A program made the translations under genes and the position numbers. DNA of 64,000 nt, taken from assembly GCF_011386835.1 (NCBI RefSeq), contig NC_088791.1:8680998-8744997 (forward strand). The letters are read 5' to 3'. Shown in pieces: positions 1-13,149 of the stretch. Origin of the DNA: Chrysemys picta bellii. Lineage: Eukaryota > Chordata > Testudines > Emydidae. Under the pieces are notes generated by a model. The model made no database searches and was not told the DNA's origin. It was given only the letters and a program-made list of their open reading frames with translations. Positions within the stretch are counted from its first letter, which is position 1. Every line of letters starts with the position of its first letter.

Positions 1-2354
1 GCTCAGAGGCTTGGCAGAAGGGTGGTAGAGAGAGCTCTTCAGGATCTGGGATGGGGGCCGACAAGACTCTCTGATGGAAGAGTTAAAAAAAAGAACCTTA
101 CAACTATCTTTCTGGCTGAGATCAGGAAGTTCACTGGTTCACAGGGTCACTGGGATTTCCTTTTTTATAGGAATCCGCAAGCTAGCCCTCAGAATCTAGC
201 CTATGGCCTCCGTGCAGAGTTATTACGTCCATATTATTGGCCCTGGAGGTCCAGATGGGACATGCACTGCTTAACTACATCCTGACACAGAACATCAGGT
301 ACGCCCCAACTGTTCCTTTCCTTTTGGGGGTGTGTTGTGTGGTGTCAAGAGGCATGCCTCACCCACCAGCACTGGAGACATCAATCTGAGTCTGTTGACA
401 GAAGCTGACGATACCGTTAGATTGTAGTCTCGTTGTCCCACCTGTGATGCTTGCTTTGTAATGTGAAGCATTTTAATTCTGATAGCTTTCTAAGCAGACG
501 CAGGTCAGGAGCTACAGTCCTGGGGCAGAACAATTCCCAACTCAATACTGCACGAGTCTTTTCACATTCTACAAGTATGGGCTGGAGACCCACAGTAAAT
601 GTACTGGGGAAAGGGTCGCTGGTGGGGAATGTGAGTCAATAGCCTTTCTGCCTTTGTTTCAGGGGAGTGAACCACAGGTTTGGGAGACCAAGTGAGGAAT
701 ATGGAGAGGGTTTGTGGCAGAGAGGGAGAGAACCAGTTGTAGAGAAGGGGTACAAAAACAAGTAGGTTGGCAAAGAGGTGACTCTTCCATTCCATAACAG
801 CATCAAAGCCCCATGCTAAATGAGGCAAAGGATTGACAGTGGAAGCTGCAGTCTGGCACTGAATTCCCCCACCCTGCGACTGCAGGATTTTCGGAAAAGT
901 GATTCAAAGGCTAACCCAGCTCAGTCAGTGAGCCCCTATTAAATAGAAGACTTTCTGCCTGATCAAACAATAGCCTGATGTTTCTGCTATGAAAACCTGG
1001 CTCATTTGGGACTCTATTATCAAATGAGGGCATGTTAAATTCCATGAAGAAACTCTGGTTTGCATTTGTCAATAATACTGTGCAGATGCAAATCGGGACC
1101 TGTGTGCGCTCATTTTAGAGTGCATGCTCTCAAAACCTGGTCAGTCTGATCAATCCACACCCCTACACACTATAGACGTGGCTAAATAGAATGATCTCTC
1201 GGACTCCAGTGGTACTGTCAACAATCTCAAACTGAGACCCTGTAACCTCAGTCACACAAGTAAATAAACACTGGCTGTGTATTGTTACATGGCCCCTGGA
1301 AAGTCATTAAACATAGCAATTCCAAAACAAAAGTTTTAAAAAGAGAATAATGCTTGCCCTTTAATTAACATTCAAAGTGCAGCAGGATAGACCAAGTGAC
1401 TGAAACAGACAGACACATACCCACCTTCCAGATACAAATGAAGGACTCAGGGACATAAACTAATTACTTGGTATTTTCCACCAACATTCAAAACTATTGT
1501 TAAAAACAGGTATCAAGAAAAGACTGTCACCTAAGAGAGAAATGAGGAACTTGCTTGTAATTTGATTTCTAGGAGGATATATCATGAAGCTGTCAATGCA
1601 GCTGATAAAAGTGCCCCAGCACTGAATCTAAAACCAAACCCAAAAAACCAATAAATATTAATTCAGCACCTTCCTTGGCCTTACTTTCTCTGGGAGAGTG
1701 AAAGCAGTTTTTTTGCCTGTTGAAAAGTTCATCCCATTGATTCCCCTTCCCCATGCCGAGTGCCAGGAAAGGAAAGTCAATGAAGCCCCCCTACGCTTTT
1801 CTTTAGTCCATTTCCAGTTTAGGAAAATGGAATTCAAGTGTTTACTTGGAGCAAACCAAACGTCCATATTCAGGCAATAAAAATCATTACTGAGGCTGCG
1901 AAAACCTATATCTTTAAAGGTCACAGCGCAAAGATTAAAAGTGCCTCCAGGAAAAACTGAAATGGCTAATTTAAATACAACCTTTGAGTCAATAGGAAAA
2001 CTTCAGCATGGCTAGATAGAGAGACGGTGCAGCAGCGTTGAGATGCTAGATTGATATTTTAAGACGATTGCCTTGCTTTTCGAATAGGTATATGTGAACG
2101 CTCTAATACTGTGTGATTACATATAGTGCAGTATGTTCAGGCATTACCAGACCAGATCAATCCGCAAGTTTAGCTAATACAGCATTCTGTCCATCAGTGC
2201 CCAGTACTTGCTGCTTCAGAAGAAGGTATAAAACCACACGAAGGACAGTTATGGATTAAATTGCCCACAGGGGAAGTACTTCCTAAAGCCCGGACAGCTA
2301 GTGTTATGTTCTATCTATTGTTTGCAGTCTTGTAGCTGGATTGCTCCCAGGATA

Positions 2355-2405
2355 TGAGATAGATAAGGTGGGCGGGGTAGTATCTTTTATTGGACCAACC
2401 CCACT
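2355..2405. repeat. short dispersed-repeat fragment, unclassified
   Basis: AGATAAGGTGGGCGGGG followed by TATCTTTTATTGGACCAAC matches, from memory, a dispersed sequence common in turtle and crocodilian genomes. The family is not established. Confidence 0.35.
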
Positions 2406-3159
2406 TGTCTTGTTCTATCTGTTTTAACTTTGGATGTTTTTGCTACTTATCTAATGTCTCATCTTGTTTTTCAACCCTGCTAAACTTGTAGCCTTGTTAA
2501 TATCTGGTGGCAGTCAGTCCCACAGGTTAATTATGAACTGTGAAAGAAAAGTACTGCCTTTGCTTCAGTTGGAAATTTGTTGTCTTTCCATTTCGCTGGG
2601 TGACACTGGTCATGTGTGATCCAGGGAGCGCCTGGTGCCAACTGGCAGAGGGCACAGGGGGTGCATAGGGTTTCACGGGGATCCACTAGGTCAGAAATAT
2701 GCATAACAGTTCACTGAAGGGTGGCACGTTAGGTCTCTACCGAGAGCCCATAGCCCATTAGATACAGATAACATTTAAGGAATTATGGATCGATAATAAA
2801 AATTGTGTTCTTAAGGTCTTGGAATTAAAACAGGTCACGAGGAGGTGACATAACTCAGACATGTATCTCCCTGGCTGGCCACTTGTGTATTGCATGTCTC
2901 ACAATGCATGCTTCGTTTGCATAATGAGACAGGTGAGGGCTGAGATGTAGTGAAATGTACAAGAGAGGAAATCTACAGGAATAAACAGCCAGTGGAGGAG
3001 GTGTCCTGTTTATGTATAAGGATTGTTCTGGTATAACGTGGAGTGCAAAGCGACACACTGATCCCCTGACTTAGGAGGCAAACTGATATCGTGCTTGTCT
3101 CACAAAAGAAGGCTCACTGCCAGCCTGGCTGTAAAGTACAAGGATTTTGGGTGAGCAAT

Positions 3160-3350
3160 ATTCTACGAGACATGAGAGTATCTTGTTAATTAAGTCTAAG
3201 CTCTAATGTTATGATTTTATTTTATAAGTAACCATTTATCTTCAAGGTTTCTACTTGTTATCACTTGCATCTTTATGCTTTGTTAAATACACTTATACTT
3301 GATTTCGCTATCACCATATCCATGTGCTGTGTGTTAAGTGGAGCAGTGAT
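3160..3350 (+). repeat. possible retroelement tail, unclassified
   Basis: This stretch of TTATAAGTAACCATTTATCT, a TTTGTTAAATACACTT segment and a CTGTGTGTTAAGTGGA segment resembles a dispersed turtle sequence I recall. It looks like the transcribed end of an LTR-type element, but I see no termini or TSD. Confidence 0.3.
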
Positions 3351-3834
3351 CTGAGGGAACTGGTGAGCTGGGATGTGCTGTTTTTTTGGAAGTCGTGAAT
3401 CTGTGAATATTGCGAGTGTCCAGTGGACCAGGGGCTGGATGCTCCAGGGAGATGTTTGGAGGCTGGAGTGTGCCGTTCACTAACCTGCAGAGAGAGAGCA
3501 GGGCCTCTGTAGGACTGGTGGGGAGGGCTTGTGGCCACTGGAGCTGGGGAACTGACCCATGCCAGGCACAGACAAGGCTTCCTCATGCTCAAGGCAGGTG
3601 GTAGTGAGATGCTTCACAGCCCTGGTGCCTCCGGGAAGCGTCGCTGCACGCTTTTAGCTATTTCGTACCTCTGCATGCAACTCCCTTCTCAAGGCATCCC
3701 TAAGCACCAGCTCTGCAGAATGTACATTATTATACTGCCTACTATCTCAGTCCAATGCAGAAATGTTAGCAAGTGCCCCAGAAAACACCCTTGGCCGCCC
3801 CCACTTCACTTCAGAATCAATTCAGAATGAATCC

Positions 3835-4020
3835 GCCTGGTTTTTAAAACACTTGATGGATTTGCTCCAGCCTAACTCAGCTCACCCACTTTATTCTCAG
3901 GGCCCTTCGGAGCGCTTGGATCTTACCACCTGTGTCCCGGGGACTTGGTGCTCTTTATCAATGTGTTCCAGCATCTCCCCCTCTTTTGACATATTACTCT
4001 CCTTGCCTTATTTCTATCGG
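3835..4020 (+). repeat. degraded interspersed repeat, related to 47290-47480
   Basis: A segment around TTGATGGATTTGCTCCAGCC parallels CTCCATGGGCTTGCTCCAGG at 47320, each followed by pyrimidine-rich sequence. It is probably an old dispersed repeat of unknown family. Confidence 0.35.
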
Positions 4021-4099
4021 TCTAGTTCTTATCTTCCCCATTCTCTACTGCCTTTGCTCACTGTGTCACGGGTACAGTTAGGTTCCAACCCAGCTCAAG

Positions 4100-4190
4100 T
4101 ATAGTCCCATTGATTTCAATGATTCACTGGCACTACTCGTGTGTTTAAAGTGAAGCACCTGCTTATGTGCCTTGTTGGACTGGGGCCTTA
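4100..4190 (+). repeat. palindromic MITE-like repeat
   Basis: AGTCCCATTGATTTCAATG, then ACTACTCGTGTGTTTAAAG, then a GGACTGGGGCC-type end. A related copy is at 35510-35622. This is a small non-autonomous DNA element typical of turtles (recognised from memory). Confidence 0.45.
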
Positions 4191-4628
4191 AACTGTAAGT
4201 TCTTTGGGGGGCCAGGAACCACAGATGTTCTGCTTATCAGTGAAGTGTCTTATGCACTCTGGACACCTACAGTAAAACAGTCGTAATAGCGGCAACAAAA
4301 CCCCTTTCTCCAGGGGCTTGTAATCAGGATACACAACAAAGAACAGAGGAATGGGAGCTACACGTTATCGTTAACCCGTGGCTAAGTCATTTTCATCCAA
4401 GCCCTTATATTCAAGTGCTCACATTACAGAAAAATTACTTAAGGACAAACATGAGAAATATCATCCCCCAAGAGTCAGATTCTTCGCTTTGGAACGTCTG
4501 GTAAATTTCCATGAAGGTGTTTTTGAATTTCCAAACATGGAAAATCAGCACCAGGTGAGACATTTTTCTGATGCATCGTTTTGGACTTCTGCTCTTTGGC
4601 AAACTCAGAAACAAAACTTCCAAGGACT

Positions 4629-4905
4629 GAGGCTATGGCTACACTAACGGAGCTTACAGCTGCGCCGCTAAAGCGCTGCTAATGCAGACACGCTAAGTCG
4701 ACAGGCGAGAGCTCTCCCGCCGAATTAATTACTCCAGGCCCCGCGAGCGGCGGTAGCTGTGTCTGTGGGAGAAGCTCTCCTGCCAACACAGCGCTGTCCT
4801 CACCGGTGCTTAGGTCGGTGTAACTTACATCGCTCAGGGGGTGCCTTATTTACACCGCTGAGCGACATAACTTACACCGATCTAAGCTGTAATGTGAACA
4901 TAGCC
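4629..4905. mobile_element. non-autonomous DNA transposon (hAT-like MITE)
   Basis: It begins GGCTATGGCTACACT and ends GTGAACATAGCC, which are imperfect inverted termini. Internally it is GC-rich and palindromic, with mirrored CACCGGTGCTTAGGTCGG and TACACCGATCTAAGC segments. No clear 8-bp TSD was found, so the superfamily is inferred from the terminal sequence. Confidence 0.6.
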
Positions 4906-5589
4906 CCAGTCCTGAGGGAGGACAAACACGTTTGAAATGAACCAACAGGTGGTGAGCTGAGAGTACTGCATTTACTGTGCAGTGACTTGCTTGCTTTCTC
5001 ATCTTGTCTTCCCCACCTGTTACATCTTGTCATAACCTAGATTGGCAGCTTTCTGGAGCAGGGCCTGGATTTTTATTATGTATCTGTACAGCGTGTACCA
5101 CAATGCGCCTTGATCTTTCATTGGCGCCCTCTAAGTGTTACTGGCATGCAAATACATAGTAAGAGTTTCTGATGCGGTTTTCTGAACACAGCAAGCAACG
5201 AGTGCCTTTCGCCAGATACTAACATTTCAGCTGTTCACCAGTAGGTGTTACTTGACAACTAAAGGAACCTGAGAAAATTAGGTATTTTTAAACCTCTCCA
5301 TCGTGTGAATAAGAATATCAATCGCAGTCACATTGAGTGAAAAAATCACTCCTCAACTTTCATATTCGTTGGGCACAAGATGATCAGCAGCTGGGGCAGG
5401 GTGACACATTTGCCCTGTGCTATAGTTCTGCACAATTAGCTATGTGCATTGAGGTATGTGTGTGGGTTTGTAACCTTTCCTCTGAAGCACTGAGAACCTC
5501 TGGACATAAGAAATTGGACCATATGACCCAATGGGGCATTCATTCCAGTATGTTCCTACACAGGCACAGATCCATCTATTGCAGGGATG

Positions 5590-5748
5590 GTGCCCTAGTG
5601 CCTGTTTGCCAGAGCTGGGAATGGGCGACAGGGGATGGATCACTTGATTCCCTGTTCATTCCCTCTGGGCACCTGGCACTGACCATTGTCAGAAGACAGG
5701 ACACTGAGCTAAATGGACCTTTGGTCTGAACCAGTGTGGCCGTTCTCA
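5590..5748 (+). repeat. CR1 LINE 3' fragment
   Basis: Plus-strand copy of the CR1 3' region: GCACCTGGCACTGACCATTG, a GGACCTTTGGTCTGAACCAG segment and the GTGTGGCCGTTCTCATG end. It is 5'-truncated, as usual for LINEs. Confidence 0.75.
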
Positions 5749-6929
5749 TGAAAGTAACTGTCCCTAGTTCCCCACTGCACCTGTGTCATGTGAGACAGCC
5801 AGTAAAGAGACACGAGGGGGAAAGCCCATTCTCTGATCACCCAACACAAATGGGAAAAGCAATCAAGTGGAGGAGTGGTTTTTAATCCTCTGCAGTTAGG
5901 ATATTTGGTTACTACAGTGAAACCACTAATTACAGCTAATTAAAGCTGTGCTGAGATCAGAGCTCAATGAAAACTACAGGGGGAAAAAACAAGAGACAAA
6001 GAAAGGAAAAGGAAATATTTTTGAAGCCAAGTTCTTAATTGAAAAATAAAACAACTTTTTAATTAAAACGAGCAAAAGCAAATCTGGGACAATGCTCCAT
6101 AAGCACACAACGTTGGTCTGACTTCACAAGCATGGAGATAACATGTCTTTCCTTGGCTCCAGATAGGGGACTTTCAGCCTGGGATAGCTTCCCTTACAAT
6201 CAATTCTGCTTCTGGTTTCTTTGCAGAGTAACTCCGGTAGGGCTCAGTTCTGAACATCTTTAACTCCTACAGATAGCTGAGGGCACCTCCAAACCTTGCA
6301 GCATGAAGCCTTTATGGCCAAGTCCACTGCTTGGGTCTGAGTACAGGTCATCCACAAATGGGAGCCTTGTGAATGCACCTGGGGGAGTGCACTTAACCCT
6401 TGAACTGCCCTCCCCCCCCGCGGTTTCATCGTCAGCCGCTGAAAGCTATTTTCCTACACATCAAAACATATTGCCTCCCCATTTTTAACGACTCTAGCCA
6501 AGGCAGAGTGACTGAACATTTGGGAATCTGGGATGGTTCTTGGGGGGTGGAGGGCAGAGGGACCCCTGGAATCCCTGCCTTGAGGAGCAGGCACGTCTCC
6601 CATCAGCTGAGGAATTGCACTGTAGCTGTACCTGATCCAGAGGCGTGACTTCAGCTATTCTACTTATTCAGGTTCTTATACTGTGCTCATCAGCATGGTA
6701 TCTGCTCTTCCACACTGCATATTACAACCAGTGCCTGATGGGGGATTGGTCACGGACATACCCTGCTCCATTACTCCCCCGCCTCTGGCACTTAGAGCAC
6801 TGTGTCCAATGCAGACTGTCTAGCTTCACCCACCCAGCTCTCTCCTGCCTAAGTATGGCAGAAGAGGCTCCCATGCAGGGAGGCCATGGAAATAGCAGGA
6901 CTTGAGCGTGGACTGTAAATTGTGTTAGG

Positions 6930-7110
6930 ACCACAGAAATTAGAAATGGAAAAAAGGTTATTAGTTCAACCAGTCCTTGCCTTGCTCAGATCCTGTTACC
7001 TACAATATACTTTCGAGGGGTTTGCCCACTCTGGTTTTACATCTCTGCTGCGGTCAGGCTTGGTGGCCCACTGTCTGATACAGCATAGGGTGCCCAGGCA
7101 TACCCATTCA
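6930..7110 (-). repeat. ancient CR1/L3-type fragment
   Basis: CACAGAAATTAGAAATGG followed by AGTTCAACCAGTCCTTGCC is the degraded complement of a CR1/L3 3' end. Confidence 0.55.
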
Positions 7111-8023
7111 GGCAGCACCCTCTTGTTAGACTGAAGTCCCCAAACACACATCCCCATTGAATCAGGGGCCGTGATAATATTTCCCTTTTGACCTGCACGT
7201 TTTTATCCTGTTCCAGTTACAAGTGAAATGGGAGTCTGGGGGAGCTCTAGCGAGTATCACAAAACCAGCACAGGAGAGAGTAGGCCTGGAATAAAAACCG
7301 CCAAAGTTGCGTAAGGCTCCAAGCTAGGGATTATTGCTGCAGGTTAAGGTACACTGGATGCAGGTCGGAATTGAAGAGTTGTGTTCAGTTGAAACTTGCA
7401 GTACCTTCCCGAACAATGCCTGTCTCTAGCTATTTCCACAGCCTCTTAGATTCACAGGCATCCAATGTGCTCGATTATATATTTATTAAGAGAAAAAGAA
7501 CAAAAACAGAAAGATAAATAATATATTCACCCCGGTGTAGCACTGGCAATCAAACCCAGACTCCGGAGCACTGGGAGGATCACATTTCAGCTGCACAAAG
7601 ATTTCTGAGGAACCTCTAACGCACTCTTGCTGTCCAATTCCCACTGGATAACTCCAGTAGATGGCAGCATGTTACTGCTAATTCCTAGTGGTCCGACGGC
7701 CACATGCAGATCAGACTCTGGCTTCCTACACAGCCAAACAAAATATCTCCAACCAAACAATCCCAGAATAAAGGGGGCTCTTGGAACCCAGCAACCTAAA
7801 CGGCATTGCAGTGAGGAATTAAAGCCTCTCAGAAATCCCATTACTGAGTCTGATCCTGCTCCCACTGACAATTATTTCAACACAAGCAAGCCTGCATCCT
7901 GTGTAACTAACTATGAGTGGTAGGATAGTCACTGAGGATACGTCACTGAGGATGCTGTTTATCCACGACAATATTTAGAAACAATATCAGTTTAAAAGAA
8001 AATGCATGCTCCGGAACGAGGAC

Positions 8024-8282
8024 AGGTTTCAGAGTGGTAGCCGTGTTGGTCTGTATCAGCAAAAAAAAACGAGGAGTCCTTGTGGCACCTCCGGGGGAGG
8101 GATAGCTCAGTGGTTTGAGCGTTCAATCCTTAAGAGGGCCACTTAGGGATCTGGGGCAAAATCAGTAGTTGGTCCTGCTAGTGAAGACAGGGGACTGCAC
8201 TCGATGACCTTTCAAGGTCCCTTCCAGTTCTAGGAGATAGGATATCTCCATTAATTATTTTTTTTATTTAGAGACTAACAAA
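8024..8282 (-). mobile_element. short retroelement fragment (foldback family), split by a tRNA SINE
   Basis: 8024-8090 reads GGTTTCAGAGTGGTAGCCGT through TCCTTGTGGCACCT. The expected continuation, TTAGAGACTAACAAA, resumes at about 8268 after an inserted tRNA SINE. It is the minus-strand equivalent of the element at 37930-38031. Confidence 0.75.
8091..8266 (+). mobile_element. tRNA-derived SINE (tortoise Pol III type) with a CR1-like tail
   Basis: The 5' GGAGGGATAGCTCAGTGG carries an A-box-like promoter, GTTCAATCC is the B box, and the tail GATGACCTTTCAAGGTCCCT resembles a CR1 3' end. This copy lacks about 30 nt between the boxes: GTTTGAGC joins directly to GTTCAATCC. Its poly-T/A end abuts the interrupted host element. 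Confidence 0.85.
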
Positions 8283-9265
8283 CTTTAAAAACGTGAAAGG
8301 CCAAATTTTTGCCCTATTTAACAGCAAACCAAACAAATGAAAGTGGGAGCCTTTTGGAAAGGTGAATCTTGGTCCGAGGGCAACGCTCCGTGGGAATCGA
8401 GAGCAGCCAATGCTCATCGTGAGTGGCTTGAGAACAGCAGTGCAGCCGCTTAGGAAAATACAGCCTGGCCTGGCGATCTCTGGGAAAAGAGATGTGTAGG
8501 TTTGATTCTGGGACACAAACCATCGGGATGTCCTCCCTACTTCTAAGCCAACATGACTGCAGTCATTATCTTGTCTCTGAATGCGCTGCAGACAGGACAT
8601 TCTCTGGCTGAGTGGATGGTGGGACAGGAATTACCCCTTAGAGTGTACATATACCAGCAACTACATGTATGCTGGAACATCATTATGAGTAAACGGCAAG
8701 TAGTTGGATGGCCACTTGCAGAGACGGACAATGACAAGAGCAGCAACAGTAGCTGCATTTCACTGTGAAGCAGAAATAAAGGTCATTATCCCGCCTGTAG
8801 GATAAACATTCAAGATGGTCCTTACAGACATACAGATTGTGCTGATTATATGCAGGTGAACTACACTTCAAGGGCCTATTCATGGCCAATCTGTGAACAA
8901 TGTCTGGAATGCTGACAGCTTGTTCTGATACCCTTTTCACTGGGCGTTCTCTAGGACAGCCTGGGTTTGACTGCAATGGAAACATACACTCCATACCTCT
9001 TAGAAAGATGCCTTTCAGTTCAAGAGCCCAATTTCTAGAGTAGCAGGAACAGGATCTCCCAGTGTCTGCCGGACCCATTGCCTTTCATCTCTTGTAAATT
9101 AGGCCCCACATTAGAAGAGGTTCCCCCACTTCACCACAAGAGATTTGCTATGCATGTGTTTGTCTCCTGCCCAACTAGTCATTATTACTTTCCTTTAACA
9201 TGGAGTTTTATTTTTAGATGCCAACTTAATATCTTCTCCCACCCCACAGAGTCTTTTATATACTT

Positions 9266-9555
9266 AGGGCTGGTCTACACTGGGGGGGGGGGGCGGAGGG
9301 GGGAATCGATCTAAGATACGTAACTTCAGCTACGTGAATAACGTAGCCGAAGTCGAAGTATCTTAGATCGACTTACCTGGGGTCCACACGGCGCGGGATC
9401 GACGGCCGCGGCTCCCCCATCGACTCCGCTACCGCTGCTCACTCCGGTGGAGTTCCGGAGTCGACGGGGAGCGTGTTCAGGGATCGATATATCGCGTCTT
9501 AATGAGACGCGATATATCGATCCCGGATAAATCGATTGCTAGTGAAGACGTACCC
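9266..9555. mobile_element. non-autonomous DNA transposon (hAT-like MITE), related to 31239-31531
   Basis: Termini are GGGCTGGTCTACACT and AGTGAAGACGTACCC. The interior is made of palindromes, including ATCGATATATCGCGTC mirrored by GACGCGATATATCGAT. A G-run disrupts the left end. It shares long identical blocks with the 31239 copy. Confidence 0.7.
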
Positions 9556-10429
9556 TTTGTGTAATCCTTACACTCCCACTGTAAGCCCTGTGTGTTGTGC
9601 CTCTCTCCTTTCCAGAGGAGGAAAAGTTTATCTCCTGTCACATCCCTATTACTAACGAACTGGCCAGAGTGATCAATGCTGGGCAAAAAACAGATGGACC
9701 TGATTAACTAATGCTCCCAGCACCAGCTAAATTGTGTGAAGGTGGGAAGGGAAGAGAGAGGCCAATCTGAAGTCAAACGTGTGTCCTAGACATGGCTGTG
9801 TAGAGCATCAACCACTCAGCTGGCCCCATGGCTTGGGCTGGAGAAACAAGATTACATCTGATTCAAAGTCATTTCATATGAGTTCTACTGATCTAAAGGA
9901 GTCTGATAATATCCTTATTCCCTCTAGGTAATCTGCAATTATCTTCCAGCACAAACTAGCCTTTCAGACCTAGTAGCGAACAGTAGCAACTCTCAATCCA
10001 CCTGATGCCAGAGAGGTCAAAATTACATGCTGTTTTAAGAAATTTAACATTTTACATCACTCTCTCACGCCCAACTCAATTAACTTCCTGGAAGAAGGCA
10101 GTAATACCATCACCCTATGCATCAGAATGAGAGAACAACAGGATGGCAGAAGAATAAGTCTTCCATTGAATAAACCCTCTAACAGTGGAAGAACATTTTA
10201 TTTAAAGACCTGTCTGAACCAGAAACTGAGATCTGGACACCTTGGAAGATGTGCGTGTGTGTGCACACATGCATTTCAGACCTGAATTCACATGCAAATT
10301 TCACAGCTAGTCTCTGATTTCTACAATAGCACAAACCTAAACCCCAGATCTGAAAGTTTCAGAACTTCGGCTCCTTTGAAATACAGCCCCAGATCTAAAT
10401 TTTGCAGCGCATGTCCTTTTTAAATAAAG

Positions 10430-10560
10430 AATTATTATAGGAGGAAACCCCTTATTATTCATTTGAATTTTGGTAGCACTCAGAGGCCCCAATCAGCAAT
10501 CAGGGCCCTAATGTGCTAGACACTAGACACATGTAGTAAAAAGGCAATCTCTGCCCAAAT
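10430..10560 (+). repeat. old dispersed repeat fragment, unclassified
   Basis: The stretch TTATTATTCATTTGAATTTT through GGCCCTAATGTGCTAGACAC to AGGCAATCTCTGCCC resembles a widespread amniote retroelement segment, but I cannot name its family. Confidence 0.4.
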
Positions 10561-10737
10561 CCCTGAAAATATTAGTATGAAATTTAGAAAACTGATCTTT
10601 ATAGCTTCTTTTTAAAACAGAGCAATGCACAAATACAGCAGTCAGTTATCTGCATCAATAACACCTCCTCTTATTTGAATGGATACAATTATTTCTAAAG
10701 CAGTATAAAAGTTGGCACTTTCACTTTTTGTAGGGAA

Positions 10738-10850
10738 ACACAGAATCATAGAATATAAGAAATGTAGGACAGGAAGGGATCTCCAGAGGTCACCCAGTCC
10801 TTCCCCCTGTGCTGAGGCAAGACCAAGTATACCTAAGACCATCGCTGATA
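10738..10850 (-). repeat. CR1 LINE 3' fragment
   Basis: CAGAATCATAGAATATAAG and GACAGGAAGGGATCTCCAG are the complement of a CR1 3' end, including the ATTCTATGATTCTG-type terminal repeat. Confidence 0.75.
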
Positions 10851-11979
10851 GAGCTGTCTCTCACATGCCAACATTCCCCTTGACGTGGTTTTGCGTAGAG
10901 TTCCTCTTCCCTTCCCTGACTTAACTTGGAGCAGAGGGCGAGCCCAAAATCTCCAAGTAAAACTCATTTGAAATAAAATCTCCTGCATCATATTAAAACC
11001 CCACAACGCAGTGAATTTCACAGGATTCTGTTTGTGAACACTGCAGGTTCACAAACCTTTTAATAAATGTGGTTGAAACTGCAAAGTCTCACCAGAACCA
11101 GGTGAGTATTATGTGGATTCAGGTTTCAGTGAGAATATTCTGCATGGCTTTGAGTTCATAGAAGAAAGGGCTTCCCACTCATACTTCCTTATGGAGGTTT
11201 ATTCTGCGTTAGGTTGCTAATAAACTTCCAAAGGGAGCCACTCCAGACTAGGTAGGGTAAGCAATGCTCTTCAGTGCTCTGTACAAACTCTTGAGGAATG
11301 TGAAGAAGAAAAAAGGACCAACCCCCAGAGAACACAAATATGCTTGGTTCCCCCAGCCCTTTCTCAGATGGCACCAGCCTCTACTGTAAAACACCACACA
11401 CCAGAGCTCGGATGTGTTAATTTACCGAAGAAATTTACAGCCTAACCAGCTGTCTTGTTCCAAAATTAAAACATGTGAAGAGAGCTGCATATTAACTTTC
11501 AATAGTATTTGTCTGTATATTGAACTCTAGACTTCAAACTCTAATGGGCAGACAAACAACAACAGGGTGAGCAAGGGAGCTAATATCAGCACTGAATGCC
11601 TACCCAGGGGAAACATCAGCCACCCAAATCTGAATGTGAACTACAAAGAACTGGTACAATAAATAGTCTCATGAAAACTGGAATACACATGATTTTTTTC
11701 TATTGGAAACAGTTCAGCTATTTCTCCATCTTTATTGATTTACTAAATACAGAACTATTTGAAATATGTAACATATGCACTAGTCGCAATTTCCTTTAAA
11801 AAAAAAACCTCATAGGAATGAACTATGGATTATTTTGCTTCAAGGAAGCTTCTACAGAAAGAGACTGGAAATACAGGGGTTGCAGTGTTTTACAAACTGG
11901 ATTAAATGTGGTTTAGGAACGCACGGTCACATTCTACAGTCACAGGTCATTTTTCCCTACAGCAGAGCAGCGTTACTAG

Positions 11980-12165
11980 TTGTTAGCAGGTGGGAATGGG
12001 AATCAGGACTTCTGGGATGGCTCTAATACTGACAAGGTGTGTGACAAAGACCTCTCAGTGACTCAGTTTCCCCATTTATAAAATGGAGGAAATGATATTT
12101 ACCTACCTTTGCAGAGTGCTCTGAAATCCTAGTATGAGAGGTGCTACAGAATCACTGTCAGTGTT
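11980..12165 (+). repeat. MIR/CORE-SINE relic
   Basis: Ordered MIR-like blocks: a degenerate GGGAATCAGGACTTCTGG, a CTCAGTTTCCCCATTTATAA segment, then a GCAGAGTGCTCTGAAATCCT segment. Confidence 0.65.
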
Positions 12166-13149
12166 ACTTTTTGCTCTTTTGATATTGTTCTGTTTATTTT
12201 ATATTTACAGGAGGATTTGATTGCTGGACCACTAATTGGGCCAACATTAAATGTGTTTGGATAACTGCAAATTCAGCTCAGCAGGTGTCAGTGAAACAGG
12301 GATGTCATTAGCAAGGAAGGTTCAAATAGTGGAGACCCAGGTACCTGGATTCCATAGTAATTTGAAACTCAAAGGGATGTAACATATCACCGAAATCTGC
12401 TTCAAAAGAAAGAAAGAAACAATACCGCCATCTGAGCTGTCAAAAATGCTCTTGAATTTGTCCTAAGGGAGGAAGTGGCTTCAGTAGCACCACAAAGGAG
12501 CTGATGGTGCTGTACAGAAAACTCATTCCTCACCTTGCAAACTCTAACGATGGAGAAGTGGCCCTTTCAATTCAGGGTACCATGATGTCCTGAGAGTCAC
12601 ACAAAGGAAGTGGGGCTAACATGTTCCATTCTAGCCCTTCCCAAGTGACACACAATGCGGCATTGAAAGGCACGACTCCATCGCTATTCAACTAGTGCCT
12701 CCAATGCCTCTGCAAACAGCTGATGGCCCAAGGATGCCAACCTCCACTAGGGCTTGGTCAACGTTTCATTATTCAGATGCCAGTTCCCATTAACACATCT
12801 TCAAGCCATGCTCTGCCTGCCAAAAACCTGGACTAATTTACTTAACATTTCAACTAAATAAAATCATTTAAAACGGATGATTGAATTTGGGAATTATATT
12901 CCTCGGAGAATTAGTAATGGATCTCTCTCCCTCCTCAGGCCTCAACATTCAGAACTCCCCCATGTCAGTGTTATTAGGAATAGACTAATTCAGTAATGAT
13001 ACCATACCCCATATAAGCGCCCAAATAAATGAAGCACTCAGTCATACTTAATGTGAGCAATTCAGACTTTCAACCTAATTCAGTCTCTGAGAGAGATGGC
13101 CAAATCATGACAAAATCCACTTTCCATTATTTGTGGGTTGGTTCTAGCC

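Noticed and set aside
22..285. Open frame of 87 codons at the left edge
   Set aside because: No recognisable domain, no splice context and no similarity to EXOC4. It has the length expected by chance in 64 kb.
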